Origin: Benincasa hispida
Taxonomy: Eukaryota; Streptophyta; Magnoliopsida; Cucurbitales; Cucurbitaceae
Direction of reading: 5' to 3'
DNA length: 64,000 nt
NCBI RefSeq assembly: GCF_009727055.1
Contig: NC_052357.1
Coordinates: 20,160,908 to 20,224,907, forward strand
Both the position numbers and the translations under genes were made by a program. Shown here piece by piece: positions 1 to 11,954 of the stretch (positions are counted from its first letter, which is position 1; each line of letters starts with the position of its first letter). The notes under the pieces are model-generated. The model was not told where the DNA came from and did not search any database. It saw nothing but the letters and a program-made list of their open reading frames with translations.

Positions 1-140
1 GTTTGATACTGTTGCAGATTGATGTTAAGATCATTGAGTAATTAACAAGCAATGTAGTATCTTAGAGTTATGGAGTTTGATCATATTTCAAAAATAAAAT
101 GGTAGTCCGAAGAGTAGGACACAATATATAGGAAAAAATT

Positions 141-179
141 TCACTTTTCCCAACACCAAAAAGGCGTTGGGAAAAGTGA
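141..179. repeat. Near-perfect hairpin (17-bp arms, 5-nt A loop)
   Basis: Positions 141-157 and 163-179 are inverted copies with one mismatch, separated by five A residues, so the stretch would fold into a strong hairpin. It lies just outside the left LTR of element A. Such hairpins occur near the ends of plant DNA transposons, but no terminal repeat or target duplication shows one here. The rest of 1-228 holds nothing recognisable. Confidence 0.7.
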
Positions 180-228
180 CATTTCTTGACGCTGTCGGAG
201 AAAATTTCTACCCTGATGATAGTTGTAT

Positions 229-1129
229 TGAAGATTTGATTTGTTGGCTTTATAATTTTTTCTGAGACAGTGGCTCCATAGATGTCTCAAATAAAATCTT
301 AACATCCAGTTGTGTCGTTAAAATATTTACCTTATCTGGAAATATCCGTCTGTGAAATTTAGTTTGGTTTGTTTCTTTTTGAAGCGCGGCTTTTTATTCC
401 AAATAAGGACTTATGTCCTCGATTGGATTCGATTATTTGTAATTGAGCAAGATGTTTTGCAAACCTTAGGGTTGCCGCATTTGTTTAATTCAGTAAGACG
501 TTTTCTATACTTTGTCCAGACTATTCTACATCATGTTCTTGCTCGTTTGCTCACTATTTCGCTATGCATGTTTTTAGAGTGTAACACTTCGAAGAGTTTC
601 ACGGTCTTAGGGGGAGCCTAGGCCATTGTTGCCAGAGAAGAGATTCTCAATCTTAGGGGGAGCCTAAGACTCAGCTTCAGAGAAGGACCTAAGATTTGTC
701 AGTGAAGGGAGTTCGCTGATCCAAGAGGAAGATAATCAAGTTGAGAGGAGTCTCACACATTGTTAGGTGTTGAAGTGTCAGAAGCTAATATTAACATACT
801 TACGGGGAGCCTAAGTTCAGTTAAAAAGGAGTCTCACAACTAGGGGGAACCTAGGTGACGTGTGAGTTAAGCTCTACTTGAGCCACTAAGTTGGTGTATT
901 ACAGATAAATACTATATTGTAAACTGCTTAACTCTTTAATATTAGTGGATTATCTTTCCTAGACACTCTGCCCCTTAGACGTAGGTGTTTAACATTAAAC
1001 TGGGTTATGAACTACTGTGTGCCTTTGCTTGTTTACTTACTGTTGGTATTTTTGTTGTTAAAGTTATTATCAATGCTTTCTGTTTAAGATTCGCAAATCG
1101 AGTGACGAGTCATCTTGTTGCCTTTTTCA
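229..1129 (+). repeat. 5' LTR of element A
   Basis: Starts TGAAGATTTGATTTG and ends ...TTTTTCA two bases before the primer-binding site. It matches 13,888-14,826 along its length with scattered differences. It contains four copies of a GGGGGAG-centred palindrome of the form CTTAGGGGGAGCCTAAG at 606-622, 652-668, 799-815 and 840-855, each able to form a short hairpin. The same four sit in the same order in the 3' LTR. A 89-codon open frame inside the LTR (352-621) is not considered coding. Confidence 0.85.
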
Positions 1130-1131
1130 TT

Positions 1132-1142
1132 TGGTATCAGAG
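1132..1142 (+). other. Primer-binding site of element A (initiator tRNA-Met)
   Basis: TGGTATCAGAG lies two bases after the LTR end. It is the usual complement of the plant initiator methionine tRNA 3' end that primes minus-strand synthesis in copia elements. Confidence 0.9.
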
Positions 1143-1172
1143 TGAGTTACCTTTATCTTAGGTGCTTCGATC

Positions 1173-2610
1173 ATGGACAGAATCAAGGAAGAAGTCTCTA
1201 TTAGTTGTCCACCTATTCTTGATGGAACAAACTATTTGTACTGGAAAGCTTGAATGATCGCCTTTTTGAAGTCAATTGACAACAAAACTTGGAAGGCTGT
1301 TGTATCCAGATGGACACGTCCTACCATCAAAACTGATGATAGGAAGGAAATCTTGAAGCCAGAGGCTCGTTGGCCTAGAGATGAAGAAGAAGCTTCTTTA
1401 GAAAATTCACATGCCTTGAATACAATATTTAATAGTGTAGATCGCAACATATTTAGATTAATAAATACTTGTGTCTCGGCTAAGGAGGCATGAGATATCT
1501 TGTCTATTGCTCATGAGGGAACGCCAAAAGTAAAGATGTCTAGGCTGCAATTGGTGACATCGAAGTTTGAGCATCTTAGAATGTATGATGAAGAATTCAT
1601 TACTGAATTCAATGTACATTTGCTAGATATTGCAAATGAGTCATTTGCTCTCGAAGAGAAGATTTCAAAAGAAAAACTTATCCACAAGGTACTTAGATCT
1701 CTACTCAAGAGATTTGACATGAAAGTCACTACCATTGAGGAAGCTCAAGACATAAAAAAATTGAGAGTAGAAGAATTATTTGGCTCCTTAGTCACTTTTG
1801 AAATGTCCTTTGATGGGAAAATCGAAAAAAAAAATAAGGGGTTTGCTCTACAGTTCACTATTAAGGAAGAGTTGATTAATGACGATAAAGAATCAGAAGA
1901 CCCTCTTATTGAATCAATTGCATTACTTTGAAAATAGTTTAACCATGTGCTCAAACATTTTCGTAAGAGGTCTAACTCTTACAGTAACAATAAGTCTGGA
2001 GGCCATACTTCACCCAATCAATCCAAATCTCCAAATAGGAAAAAGGAAACTGACAAGTCAGGTAATCTACTTTCTCACAAGAAAAAGAACTTCAAATGTA
2101 GAGGGTGTTGTGGATTTGGTCATATACAAGCTGAATGTCCCACTTTTCTGAAGAGACAGAGCAAAGGATATGTATTAACTTTTTTGGATACCGAATCTAA
2201 AAATAGTAGTGACTCAGAGGATAATGTCAAAGAACTTGTTAGTAACATCTCCATGGACACCTCATCATGTGATTTTTTTAATATGTTGTGTATGCAAAAA
2301 TCGATCATGATACTGCAGGACTTGAGTCTACGGATCATTCTTATCATACTCTTTTTCCCAAATGGCAAGATGATTAGAAAGCACTTGATGTGCAGAAGGT
2401 AAGAATTGAGACTTTGATAGTTAACAATCATAGACTTATGTCTACTATTGCAGATTTGAAGTGTGAACTCTATCAAGTTAAAGATAAAATGGAGTCAATT
2501 TACAAGAATGTAAGAATGTTGAACATTAGTACTAAGTCTCTGGAAAAAATTCTGACAGAAGAAAAAACTACTGGTGATAACTCTGGGCTTGGTTTTTTCT
2601 AAAAGAGGAA
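1173..2610 (+). pseudogene. Element A gag remnant (capsid, CCHC knuckle, coiled-coil-like tail)
   Basis: A frame opens at the ATG at 1173 and runs to about 2,390, broken by stops at 1251-1253, 1491-1493, 1929-1931 and 1935-1937 with no frame change between them. The N-terminus (ILDGTNYLYWKA) is typical of copia gag, followed by a UBN2-like capsid region. A zinc knuckle CRGCCGFGHIQAEC (C-x2-C-x4-H-x4-C) lies near 2,098-2,139. After a frameshift near 2,390, a Leu/Ile/Lys-rich heptad-like segment follows to 2,602, as in Sirevirus gag. The product would package element RNA. The stops make it non-functional. Confidence 0.85.
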
Positions 2611-4215
2611 GTCAACGTTATAATCTATCAAAACTAAAAGGGAAGCAAAAGCTTGAGTTCGTTAGAGCTGAAGATCCAGAGTTTTATGGCTTTGCAGGCA
2701 CATCTACCAACAACATTATATTGAAAGATAATCATTTGACTAGATCAAGGTGGTTTTATTACTATTGTTGAAAGGTTGGGCACAAACGTCCTTTTTGCTA
2801 TCAATTACTAAAGATTTTCTACAAACCCATCTATTCCAGAAGTGCTTCCTACTTATCACAGAACCATTATAAAAAACAGACAATAGTTAAACAGGTATGG
2901 AGAGAGAAAAATGTTAAAAACAAATGTAATGTGGTTTTGACTTTGCTCAGATCCTCTGCTAATGGTAACTGGTATTTTGATACTGGAAGCTCTAGGCACA
3001 TGACTGGTGAAAAAAGCTATTTTTTCGATCTAAAATCTATCAATTTCGCAAAAGTCACTTTTGGTGATTGTGCTTGTGGAAAAATCACTTTGGAAGGAAA
3101 ACTGAATTATCAGGTCTTCTTCCACTGCAAGATGTAATGTTGGTTATAGGACTAATGCCAATCTTATTAGCATTAGTCAGCTGTACGACCAAGGACTGAA
3201 TGTGAGCTTTACCAAAGACAATTGTGTTGTCACAGACAATGTCAAAGCTCTTGTTATGACAAGTCTACGTTCTTCTGATAATTGTTATCTATGGAGTTCT
3301 GATCATTCTTCACAGTTTTATCATCTCTCTAGACAAGATGAAGCGAGCTTATGACATAAACATCTTGAGCATGTAAGCATGAAGACTATCAGAAAGTTCT
3401 TACAATTAATGTTTTAATCGGTCTCCCCTCTTTGTCAGCCCCTTCAGGAATTATTTGTAGAGATTGTCTATCTGGTAAAAATAAAAAAATAAGAAAAATC
3501 ATGCTTCTCACAAGAAATTACGGCACTCAAGCTCTTCCTATGTTCTGGAACTTCTTCATATAGATGTAATGGAACCCATGCAATCTGAGAGTCTAGGAGG
3601 TAAACGACATGTTCTAGTTGTTGTTGATGACTTCTCCAGATACAACTGGGTACATTTTCTTTGTAAAAAATCAAACACGTTTTATGTTTTTTGTGCTCTC
3701 TGTCTTAAACTACAATGTGAGAAAAATCTTAATATGCTACGTATTCGAAGTGATCATGGTAAGAAGTTTAAAAACTCACAATTCACTAAGTTTTGTTAGT
3801 CTGCTACGATTCACCACGAATTTTTAGCTCCTATTACACCACAGTAGAATGGAATTGTGGAAAGGAAAAGCAGAACTCTTCAAGAGATAGCTCATGCAAT
3901 GATACATGCAAAGCATCTGCCATTTCACTTCTTGGCAGAAACACTAAACACGACTTGTCATATTGATAACAGAGTGGTCTTGCGACCAGGAACTTCAAGC
4001 ACTATTTATAAAATATGGAGATGTAGAAAATGTAATGTGAAATATTTTCATGTCTTTGGAACTGTCTGTTACATTCTTGTTGATAGAGAGACTAAAAGAA
4101 AATGGGATTCCAAGTCTGATGAAAGGATATTTCTTGGATATTCTAGAAATAGTCAAGCTTACCGTGTCTTCGACAAACAAACTCATACTATAATGGAGCC
4201 TATTAACGTTGTAAT
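2611..4215 (+). pseudogene. Element A protease, pre-integrase and integrase remnant
   Basis: A degraded second knuckle (KVGHKRPFC, near 2,770-2,800) precedes the aspartic protease motif WYFDTGSSRHMTG (about 2,970-3,005), whose catalytic Asp is kept. Integrase follows from about 3,540: VVVDDFSRYNWVHF and RSDHGKKFKNS carry the two catalytic Asp, and NGIVERKSRTLQE carries the Glu. Stops interrupt the frame near 2,769, 3,136, 3,797 and 3,844. Coding similarity stops at MEPINVV (about 4,190-4,215), where a foreign LTR begins; pol resumes at about 5,216. Confidence 0.85.
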
Positions 4216-5215
4216 TGTTGGGTTGTATATCTTAAAACTCGCATTTTATAAGATTAAACATATTCTATTTACAATAAAGATGTTATTGACGTTTATTCAA
4301 TAAAACTATTATCGAATATATAAATTGCACTTGTAAATCCTAAATCCAATAAACTAAGATCCTTGGCTATTACATGAGTACTTGGACTTTATGTGGAGAC
4401 ATAGGAATGGATCAAGTTCGAGCAAATAGCCAGAACGATCTATAGTGTATGAATAAGGTTTGGTACTTTATTTTGGTGACATAGGGTGCAAGATGAAATT
4501 CACTCATTCCTGCTCTTAAGTACTCTACATCAAAATTTCAGAGAAAAATCAATAGAGATTCATGTTTTTGGAATTGGTGTTTGATTAACTTAATATTTGA
4601 TATTAAATTAATATAATCATTTAAATTATTTTATTAATTATTAAAAATTAATTTTATTTGAAAAATAATTATTAAATTAATTTTGTGTAAAATTAATGAA
4701 ATTCCATATTAATTATAGAAATATTATTGAAATTAATTGATCAATTTTGAAAATTAGTTTCGAAAATTGAAAAGATAATTGAATTTTAATTTTTGAAAAT
4801 TCAATTTTTTGGATTTGACAAAGTGGGGTTTTCCCACTATTAACACACACAATTTCACTAATTCTCCCAAGGAGGAGTGGTCTACATTTGAGGTAATGTG
4901 GTTAATGATAAGCTTGCACAAAACTGAGTAATCTTCAACTCAGATTGAGGTCATGTTAAGATTTTTCTCTGAAATTTTGATGTAGAAATGTTCTTCATTC
5001 TACATGCTGAAAGATCAGATTTCCCCTTCTAAAATCCCCTAATTATTAGCTTATTTTGGATCCTAAAATCCAATCTAAGGTCTTAGAGAATAGTAGGAAA
5101 GATCAAGTGGTGGTCTACAACACTTTGGAGTGGAGATTCAAGCTCAATTTGAAGATAGAAGAGTTCTACAAGGGTATGTTTCAGAAACCCTCTTTTTATC
5201 TTAAGAACATGGTTA
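4216..5215 (+). mobile_element. LTR-like insertion splitting element A pol
   Basis: About 1 kb of noncoding AT-rich DNA starts TGTTGGGTTGTATATC and separates the integrase end from the linker and RT of element A. Its 3' part (AGAGTTCTACAAGGGTATG near 5,160-5,178) and its core of ATTAAATTAAT words resemble the solo LTRs at 10,153-11,949 and 26,585-28,380, read on the opposite strand. It is best seen as a shortened solo LTR of that family, in plus orientation. I could not fix the right edge or a target duplication, so the end is approximate. Confidence 0.6.
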
Positions 5216-7113
5216 TTTAGATGTTGAAATTGATGAATTGGAATACTTAATGATCTTGATTTCTTCCACTAATTGTATGCTAACTCCATTAGTAATTGAT
5301 GATGATGCTACATTCCCTGGTTCTTCTTCTAGTGAAGAAGAAGATCTCAATATCAATCTAGTTGTTAATACTAATGTGCCTAACATCTCGTTTGACTTGC
5401 CTTCAGACATGAATTCAGAAAATCTAGTGGAGATTAACCATAATACCTCAAAGCAATCAGAAGATAGTAACAAGCAGCCTTCTAGCAAGGTTCGTAAAAA
5501 TCATCCTCCTAGTAACATTATTGGGGACCTAGAAGAATGAGTGAAAACCAGAAGAAAGCATAAAATTAATTATCTTGACATGATCAGCAATATTTGCTTC
5601 ACTTCTCATATTGAACTGGAAAATGTCAAAGAAGCTCTTGAAGATGAATGTTGGGTAAATGCCATTCAAAGAGGAGCTCGGGCAATTCATGAGGAATGAC
5701 GTCTGGACTTATGTCCCCAAGCCTAGATCTGTAAATGTTATTGGTACAAACTGGGTTTTCTAAAAACAAGACTGATGAGAATGGAAACTTGACCAAAAAT
5801 AAAGCAAGATTAGTGGCTCAAGGATACACACAAGTTAAAGGTGTGGATTTTGATGAAATCTTTGCTCCTATTGCAAGATTTGAAGCCATCAGACTTTTAC
5901 TCGACATTGCTTGCCTTTTGAAGATTAAACTACATCAGATGGATGTGAAAAGTACTTTCTTGAATAGAATTCTCAATGAGGAAGTGTACATTGTTCAACC
6001 TAAAAGATTTATGGATCCTTCTCACCCTGAGTATATGTATAAACTCAACAAGGCCCTTTATGGGCTTAAACAAGCTCCCAGAATATGGTACGAGCATCTA
6101 ACTCAATTTCTTGTCAAAAATAGGTACAAAATAGGGGGAGTTGATAAAACTCTCTTCGTAAAGATATTTTGTGAAAAGTTTTTGATTGTTCAAATTTATG
6201 TTGATGACATTGTTTTCGGAGGAATGTCTCAAGAGATTGTTGACCTCTTTGTGAAACAGATGCAGGATGAGTTTGAAATGAATATGGTGGGAGAACTGTC
6301 TTATTGTCTAGGATTCTAAATCAAACAACTTAATGAGGGAATCTTTATCTCTTAAAGCAAATATGCCAAGAATTTAGTGAAGAAATTTGGCCTTGAAAGT
6401 ACCCGTGATAAAAGAACTCATGCTTCAACTCATGTAAAAATGTCAAAAGACTCCGCTGAAACTAATGTTGATGAGAGTTTCTATAGGAGCATCATTGAGA
6501 GTTTGTTTTATTTGTCTGCCAGCAGACTTGACATTGCCTTTGCCATTGGTGTATATGCTAGATATCAATCATGTCCTAAAAACAGTCATTTACTCGCTGC
6601 AAAGAGAATCATCAAGTACATAAATGGGGCTAACGATTATGGCTTATTGTATACCCTTGATACCAGTAGCTCTCTAGTTGGCTAATATGATTTTGATCGG
6701 GCAGGTAACTTAGAGGATAAAAAGATACATCTAGAGGTTGCTTCTTTTTAGGTAACAACTCGATTTCGTGATTCAGTAAGAAATAAAATTATGTTTTCTT
6801 GCCTACGAGTGAAGCAAAATATATTGCAGCAATGAGTAGCTGTACTTAGTTGATTTGGATGAAGCATATGTTGATGGAGTATGATGTCTCACAAGATGTC
6901 ATGACTCTTTTTTATGATAATATGAGTGCAATTAACATATCCAAAATCCCAGTTCAACATAGTCGATCTAAACATATTAACATCAGACACCATTTTATTC
7001 GTGATCTTGTTGAAAGTAAATAGATTTTGTTAAAGCACATTAACACAAATCAAATTGCTGACATTCTTACTAAGGCTCTTAATGTTGATCGTTTTGAGGC
7101 TCTGAGTGTACCC
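5216..7113 (+). pseudogene. Element A reverse transcriptase-RNase H remnant
   Basis: An acidic Ser/Glu-rich linker (about 5,238-5,540) leads into copia RT. Visible blocks are KARLVAQGYTQVKGVDFDE (about 5,800), HQMDVKSTFLN (5,935), ALYGLKQAPRIWYE (6,055) and the catalytic YVDDIVFGG (6,197). RNase H-linked blocks follow to about 7,110, ending with HFIRDLVESK and ILTKALNVDRFEAL. The 194-residue open frame 5,735-6,319 is the longest clean piece. Frameshifts and stops elsewhere show a dead copy. Confidence 0.85.
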
Positions 7114-7508
7114 TTTGGTGTATTTTTAAGGCATTGCAATTAAAGTCATGGGTCATTCATTGAGAATCTCGGCCCATCAGTTGTGGAATCCCATAAGGCA
7201 GATCATGCAATTAATTGCCTTAATTATGGTTAGTGAGAACTTAGGGAAGTTTAACTAGGTTTTAACTTCAGATTCTTTATTTAATTCAAATTATAGGTGA
7301 CAGGTTTTCTTGTTATATCGTGGATTTTTTCTCTCTCAGTTGCCTCTGTTTCAAATTTGTGTTCTTGATTATCTCACTCAGTCATCTCTAATGGTGAGTA
7401 CTCACCAAGGGACTCACACATCTGGTAGCAAAATGATAAGATAAAAAGAAAAAGTTAAGCGTAAGATGCATGTTGTTGATGAAGTTCCATCGCTCTCTAT
7501 AAACAAAT
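7114..7508 (+). other. Post-pol region of element A, first part
   Basis: Noncoding to weakly coding stretch after RNase H. An ATG at 7,391 opens a short basic frame (STHQGTHTSG...) that meets a stop at 7,440. In Sireviruses this position often holds an env-like or accessory frame, but what remains is too short to name. It breaks at 7,509, where an LTR of family B begins, and probably resumes near 13,381. Confidence 0.5.
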
Positions 7509-7728
7509 TGTTGGGATTGGTGTCCTAATTCTCTCGGAGTCTCGTAATTTGTAATTTGTACACATTATTATGAATAAAATAAGAGTTATTTTATCTGACC
7601 TTTACTTATATCCAATAACAAAGCTCCATGGTTATTGTATGTAAACTTAAGTATGTTTATGAGATATACAAGTGGATCATGCCTTAAGTGATAACCTAAA
7701 TAGGTCTGTAGTATAAGGATTAATGTGG
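7509..7728 (+). repeat. Extra 220-bp copy of the start of LTR family B
   Basis: TGTTGGGATTGGTGTCC starts here, and the next 220 bp match 7,729-7,950 closely, making a head-to-tail duplication of the LTR start only. It could be a truncated older LTR or a rearrangement. The 5' remnant of copia B at 44,681-44,930 is also only the first ~250 bp of this LTR. Confidence 0.8.
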
Positions 7729-9807
7729 TATTGGGATTGGTGTCCTAATTCTTCTGGAGTCTTGTAGTTTGTAATTTGTACACATTAGTATGAATAAAAT
7801 AAGAGTTATTTTATTTTGGCAATTACTCATATCCAATAAACAAAGCTCCATGGTTATTGTATGTAAACTTAAGTATGTATATGAGATATACAAGTGGATC
7901 ATGCCTTAAGTGATAACCTAAATAGGCCTGTAGTATAAGGATTAAGGTGGGATACCTGATCCTAGTGACACTACAGATACGACCCGCTTTGTAAAGGTTT
8001 ACAAGTCTTGTAAACTACTATAGATGGTAGATCCTGACCATTCATGTGGAGACATGCGAGCGGAGGTGTCCTATACAAAGAGTTTGTATAAGATCGAACC
8101 ACGAGATGATTTGTCTCTGTATATAACACCGTTGACACTGGAGATTTACATCTCACCTAAAAAACCATAGGTGACATGACCTCAATCCTTAGTGTTTTGG
8201 GAACTCCTGCCTTTGAAGGCAGTTCTTTGATTAGTATGGGTGAGAGTGGCCAGATTGCCAACTCAACATGCCTACCTTTTTGGGGACATATCTAATTTGG
8301 GAGCTGGGAACTCAGTTACACAAGATGGAATTCACTCCTTCCCCAAAGCAGGGGTAAGTAGATAGATTGCTCCCTAAAGGCTGATTTCGAGTCTTGAACA
8401 TAGTGGCCACAACTTCTCTTTGGAAGAGAGGACTTAGTTATAGTAGCTATGACTTATGTTCATTAAAGAGATCAGTGGTACTTAAGGAGTTAGATGTAAT
8501 TACAGGGGCATAACAGTTATTGGCCCAACTATACTTACGAGCGATCTGTGAAAGGTTATCGCACTGTTAATTGGTTTATATGGACACATAATATATCTGT
8601 GGTAAGAAAAGTTCAACTGTAGGTCTTTAGTGGAGTTCTTGGTAGTTAACGGATGGTGGATCCCATGACTAAAGAGTTTAGTCAGTTATTCACGTACTGT
8701 TAGAGCTTCGAGCTACAGGTCCATAAGGTCCCCTTAGTAGCTCAATGGATTCAAGTTGAGGATTAATTCTTGGTATTGATTTGAAATGTTAAAATTGACA
8801 AGAGGTAATTCGATTATATATGATATGATCGGTGTGATGTATGAGATACATCAAGTGGAGGATTAATGTAAATGAGATTTACATTAAGGACCATAGAATA
8901 GAAAAAGAGCTATGGTTTATATGTTCCATGAGATGAAATATTAAAACTATAGGTTATAAATATAGTATGGTAAGTTGGTTATCATATATATATTTATAAT
9001 AATATTAATTATTGGATAATTATCTCTTCTTCTCTAATAATCAATTGAGTGGGAGATTATTGGCATTTTCATGGTAACCATGAGATAAAAGAATTTTTTT
9101 TTTCCTAAATTTAGTAGTTGAAGATTTGAGAAAGTTGCTATTCTCGGCAAGTAACTCATGGAAAGGCTGTCAAATGAATGAGATTCACTAAACGATAGCT
9201 GAAAAGAGACTAGACAATCGTGGAGTGACACTACACGATAGTTTACTTAGCTGGTCGATAGCTAAACGATCGTAGTGCATTTGTTAAACGATTGGGCATC
9301 GTCTATACGATAGACTTGTCATCTTCTACTAGCTCAATCGATTATACGATTGTTCTTCCTCTAGTCTCATCCTCTAACCAAGTCCACACAGAGCCCAACT
9401 TTTGGATTCTCACATCGAGAATACCAAGGTAGCCACTGTGGTAGTGTCGTACTCAACTCGACATAGTTGAAGTTTTTTGGAGGTCGTTCGCTGTGTTCGT
9501 GGTCTTAGAGTTCATTGTGTTCGTGGTCGCTGTGATCGTGTTGTGTTGTGGTCGTAGTGTTCGAGCGTTCGGGTTTGCAATCTTGCTGATTTTTCGAGCG
9601 TTCGTGATCGAGGGTATTTGAAGATGAGTCTTCCAAGGTATATACGATTTTATCCCTTGATCTCTTGTGTAAGCATGTTGTAATTTCATTGTATGCATAG
9701 TCTGTATGTTTCCGTTTCTTGACTGTAATTGTGTATATTCAAATGTGATTGGAATTTGGAATGATCATTCTGCTGTTCATAGAAATCCTCATGTCCGATT
9801 TCCTTCA
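7729..9807 (+). repeat. Full-length LTR of copia family B (2,079 bp)
   Basis: Matches the LTR at 48,334-50,412 in length (2,079 bp each) and in order of sequence words, from the T(G/A)TTGGGATTGGTG start to the ATTTCCTTCA end. A primer-binding site follows at once. The internal part near 9,180-9,360 is rich in 'acgatcg/acgatag' words. Short open frames inside it are not coding. Confidence 0.85.
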
Positions 9808-10152
9808 ATTGGTATCAGAGCTAGGTTATTCTAATATTCCAAATTTCACTTCTTTTACAGTCGTGGTGGGCTTTCTGCATTGCGTTTAATTGTTAAATGC
9901 ATTTGTGGATGGCGTTGATGGATGTTGACGGGTTTAATTGCCTCTGTTTAAAGGTTTCTTTAAATTACAAGATGTTAATTCATAAAAGCACCTGTGTTTT
10001 TTTGGCATAATTAACATGCAATTGAGTCTGTAATTCAAAATGTTTGAGTTAGTGGGGTCGTTCGTGATGAAGTTTCGAAGCATGGAGATGCAGTTTTCAG
10101 CGAGGAAGAAGATCAAGAGTTAGTCTTGCCATGTAGCCTCAGGTAAACAATC
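9808..10152 (+). mobile_element. Start of the internal region of a B-family copia
   Basis: TGGTATCAGAGC at 9,810-9,821 is a second initiator tRNA-Met primer-binding site. It is followed by about 330 bp of untranslated leader with no gag visible. The leader is cut by a solo LTR whose 5-bp target (caatc) ends at 10,152. No B-family pol is found nearby, so this copy lost most of its body. Confidence 0.75.
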
Positions 10153-11949
10153 TGTAAGAGTGTATCAACATGCATCAGAAGCAACAAGGACTAATAAGCA
10201 TTCAAATTCACTAATTTTGGCAGAAACTAAAGCATGCTCACCTAAAATAAGATGGTTTGTAATCATACCTTTGTAGAACTCTTCAAGATCTTGATGAACA
10301 GTAGTTGTCTCCTCGAAAGATCACCGTGAACCATCTCAAGATCTTCCCACTTTCCTTTTAGAGCTTTAGAATGAGTTGTGGGACTTAAGAACAGCTTGAA
10401 GCAACAGAAAACTAGAGAAAAGTTCATTGCAACACTTGCTCGAAGAACTCTTCTTCAACCCAAAATCTTTTCTAAAATTTCTACTGAATGCATGCCTCAA
10501 ATTCACTTCATTCTTCTTTATTTATTGTAGGTGAATATGCAAAAAAGAATGCTGCATGAGTTGCAACTCATTCTTGGAGTAAATGAAGAGGAGGAAATGG
10601 GATTTGTGTGAGCATGTAGAAGATGGGTAATGGAAAAACTTGATTTTCCATTTTGTGCATGATTTTCAAATTTCAAATTTCTATTTATCAAAAACCGATT
10701 TCAAAATCAATTTTGATTTTAAAACTGAAAATAAAATAAAATTACATAAATTAATTTTTTTTATATAATACTAATTAATTTAATATCAAATATTAAATTA
10801 ATTTTTGCATAAATCTATCTTCATATATTTCAATCATATTTAAATATAAATTTTTCTATTTCGTTTAATTCTAATTTGAACGTTTTAAATTAACTGATCA
10901 AGCTACTATAAAGCTTATCCATTTACGAGCTAGTACAGGGACCTCGCGAACCTACAGATTATGGGTTCCAATGATCCGAGATTAATCGGCTAAACTCATT
11001 AGAACGATCTAACCCCCATTCGTCGACTAATGGGTCACTCCACTATAGCTTATAATTGAACTCCCCTCACTGTAGATATATTATGTTCACTTTATATAAC
11101 CATAATCAGTAAGTCGATCATTCATAAGTTGTTCGTAATCACAGCTGAGTCAATATAACCGTTTTACCCCTATGAATACATCTTGTTCCTTAAGTTCCCA
11201 CTGACCCTCTAATGAACAATTCTGATTCATAACACCTATGAATCAAGTCCTTTCTCTATCATGAGAAGGTAGGGCCTTGATTGTTCAAGACCGGGAATCA
11301 GTACTTAAGAAAACAACCTATATGCTAACCCTAAATCGGGTAGGTGTGAATTCCATCTTGCAAGGCTATGTCCCCAGTTATTCATCTAGTCTTATCCCCA
11401 AAATGGGAGGCTTATTGAGCAATGCTGTTAGATTACTCTCACCGTTTGTAGATCAAAGGATAATCTCGAACAACAGAAGTTCATAGCTAGCTTAGGATTA
11501 AGATCGAGTTAACCTAGGTTATTTAATAAATGAAATAGTCAATTTTAACAGTAAATGGTCATTATAAAGAAAAGAGACTATTTTCGTGGTCCAGTTTATA
11601 TGCAAACTCATTGCATAGGATGCCCCTACTAACATGTCTCAACGTGAACGATCTGTGGATCACATCGTTTGTAGCACTTTACAACTTCTTATAACAACTA
11701 CAGAGTGGGCCATATCTAATAGTGTTACCAGGATGAGATACCCAATTTCATCCATATACTTATTAGACCATTTAGGCTATGTACTGTTAACTTGATCCTG
11801 TTTATGTCACTACATAAAGTTACAGTATACAGACTATAGCCATGGATATGTTTATTGGATTTTCATAATAGAATGCAAAATCAACAACTTATTATTATTG
11901 ATAAATAGAATGTTTAACACGAACTGCGAGTTCTAAGACATTCCCAACA
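10153..11949 (-). mobile_element. Solo LTR with 5-bp target duplication (caatc)
   Basis: A 1,797-bp LTR flanked by identical caatc at 10,148-10,152 and 11,950-11,954. Read on the minus strand it starts TGTTGGGAATG and ends CTCTTACA, with proper TG...CA ends and no internal domain, which is the product of LTR-LTR recombination. It has the same length and landmarks as 26,585-28,380. It lies inside the B-family leader, so it is younger than that element. Confidence 0.9.
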
Positions 11950-11954
11950 CAATC

